Source of the DNA: Oscillospiraceae bacterium
GTDB lineage: Bacteria > Bacillota > Clostridia > Oscillospirales > Ruminococcaceae
Length of the DNA stretch: 5,412 nucleotides
Direction of reading: 5' to 3'
Assembly: GCA_016303195.1 (NCBI GenBank)
Contig: JAEDMD010000145.1
Span: 1 to 5,412, forward strand
Notes under the pieces: model-generated
Told to the model about the DNA's origin: nothing
The model's database searches: none
Seen by the model: only the letters and a program-made list of their open reading frames with translations
Shown: positions 5,011-5,412 of the stretch, piece after piece
Layout: each line of letters begins with the position of its first letter
Numbering within the stretch: the stretch's first letter is position 1
Program-made: the position numbers and the translations under genes

Positions 5011-5367
5011 ATGACAGATATCGTTGAAAAACTCAATCGTGGAGAATTTCTCTCCGACAGCGAATTAAAGGCGCTTATCGAAACCGACGATGCAAATGCG
5101 GCTGAACTGCTGAAAAAATATGCCGACGAGACAAGGCAGAAATACTACGGTAAAAAAGTCTTTCTCCGAGGACTTATCGAAGTCTCATCTTATTGCAGGA
5201 ACGACTGCCTGTACTGCGGCATCCGCCGCAGCAACAAGGATGCACAGCGATACCGCCTCAGCCGTGAAGATATCATGGCTTGCTGTAAAAACGGCTATGA
5301 AAGGTCAGAAAAGTGTTTTCTGCGGAGATATAGGATGTTACACACTTGGCAATGCCATGCCGCTTGA
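5011..5367 (+). CDS. hydE: [FeFe]-hydrogenase maturase HydE, N-terminal part with aberrant C-terminus
   Basis: HydE is a radical SAM enzyme that helps build the H-cluster of [FeFe]-hydrogenase, acting on the iron-carbonyl-cyanide-cysteine unit made by HydG. The first 97 or so residues are typical: a helical N-terminus with LLKKYADETRQKYYG, then LIEVSS, then the CX3CX2C motif (Cys62, Cys66, Cys69 in CRNDCLYCGIRRSNK) that binds the radical SAM cluster. RYRLSREDIMACCKNGYE follows. The family continues with a GFRTFVLQ-GGE-like strand, but here the frame reads RSEKCFLRRYRML and stops at 118 residues, against about 350 normally. From about 5300 another frame encodes part of IorA, so this copy cannot make full HydE. 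The start ATG lies one base after the nadA stop, suggesting translational coupling. A biotin-synthase-like relative of HydE is the main alternative. Confidence 0.8.
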   Translation: MTDIVEKLNRGEFLSDSELKALIETDDANAAELLKKYADETRQKYYGKKVFLRGLIEVSSYCRNDCLYCGIRRSNKDAQRYRLSREDIMACCKNGYERSEKCFLRRYRMLHTWQCHAA

Positions 5368-5412
5368 TATGGTTGATACCTGCCTGTGTATGGGTGCAGG
5401 AGTAAATATAAC
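5297..5412 (+). CDS. iorA: Internal fragment of indolepyruvate:ferredoxin oxidoreductase alpha subunit
   Basis: In the frame beginning at the ATG of 5297, the 38 codons to the window edge read MKGQKSVFCGDIGCYTLGNA and then continue with PLDMVDTCLCMGAGVN. The GDIGCYTLG and DTCLCMGA blocks are characteristic of the thiamine-diphosphate-binding C-terminal region of IorA, which oxidises indolepyruvate and other aryl pyruvates to acyl-CoA with ferredoxin as acceptor. Normal IorA has several hundred residues before this point, none of which is present, so the ATG is an internal methionine rather than a start. The frame is offset from and overlaps the tail of the hydE reading frame. Whether iorA continues beyond the window is unknown. 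Confidence 0.65.
   Translation, partial: MKGQKSVFCGDIGCYTLGNAMPLDMVDTCLCMGAGVNI

Noticed and set aside
4755..5036. Minus-strand open frame opposite the end of nadA.
   Set aside because: It is fully antisense to the well-supported nadA gene and has no motif of its own.

Overview
The window reads as a stretch of a Gram-positive gut-type Clostridia genome, most like Ruminococcus or a relative. I infer this from gene content (a PcfB/VirD4-type conjugation module, nadA, a [FeFe]-hydrogenase maturase), from AGGAGG-type ribosome binding sites and from moderate GC. It has two unrelated halves that are transcribed away from each other, separated by about 700 bases without a gene.

Positions 3379 down to 1 (minus strand) are one tightly packed operon from an integrative conjugative element or similar mobile element of the Tn1549 type. 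In transcription order it holds a small winged-helix-like protein (3119-3379), a large protein with two tandem copies of a winged-helix module and a DUF6017-like C-terminus (1671-3101), two short acidic proteins of unknown function (1434-1631 and 1157-1450), a PcfB-family conjugation accessory protein (681-1157), a possible 41-residue coupled ORF (559-684), and the N-terminal third of a VirD4/TraG coupling protein (1-583). The genes overlap or nearly touch, so they are probably co-transcribed. The first two likely serve replication or regulation of the element. PcfB and VirD4 deliver DNA to the transfer channel.

Positions 3380-4082 are non-coding but dense. They contain, in order, a terminator-like hairpin and a second hairpin in the leader of the minus-strand operon; six copies of TCTACC, two pairs of which are exactly 11 bases apart (iteron or operator-like); a tandem 10-base repeat; and a 267-base inverted-repeat element (3764-4030). 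That element holds three GC-rich hairpins, and its two ends both carry an outward-facing sigma-A promoter. The right-hand one is a near-consensus extended -10 promoter placed to drive nadA.

Positions 4083-5412 (plus strand) are chromosomal metabolism: a complete quinolinate synthase gene (nadA) followed after one base by the start of hydE. The hydE reading frame loses similarity near position 5300. From there the sequence encodes, in another frame, an internal piece of indolepyruvate:ferredoxin oxidoreductase alpha subunit (iorA). The left end also departs from its family, at about position 53. Both ends may therefore be rearrangement points or assembly joins.

I see no clearly new defence or metabolic system. 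The most interesting points are the promoter-bearing inverted-repeat element, the duplicated winged-helix protein with its upstream iteron-like repeats, and the hydE/iorA junction.
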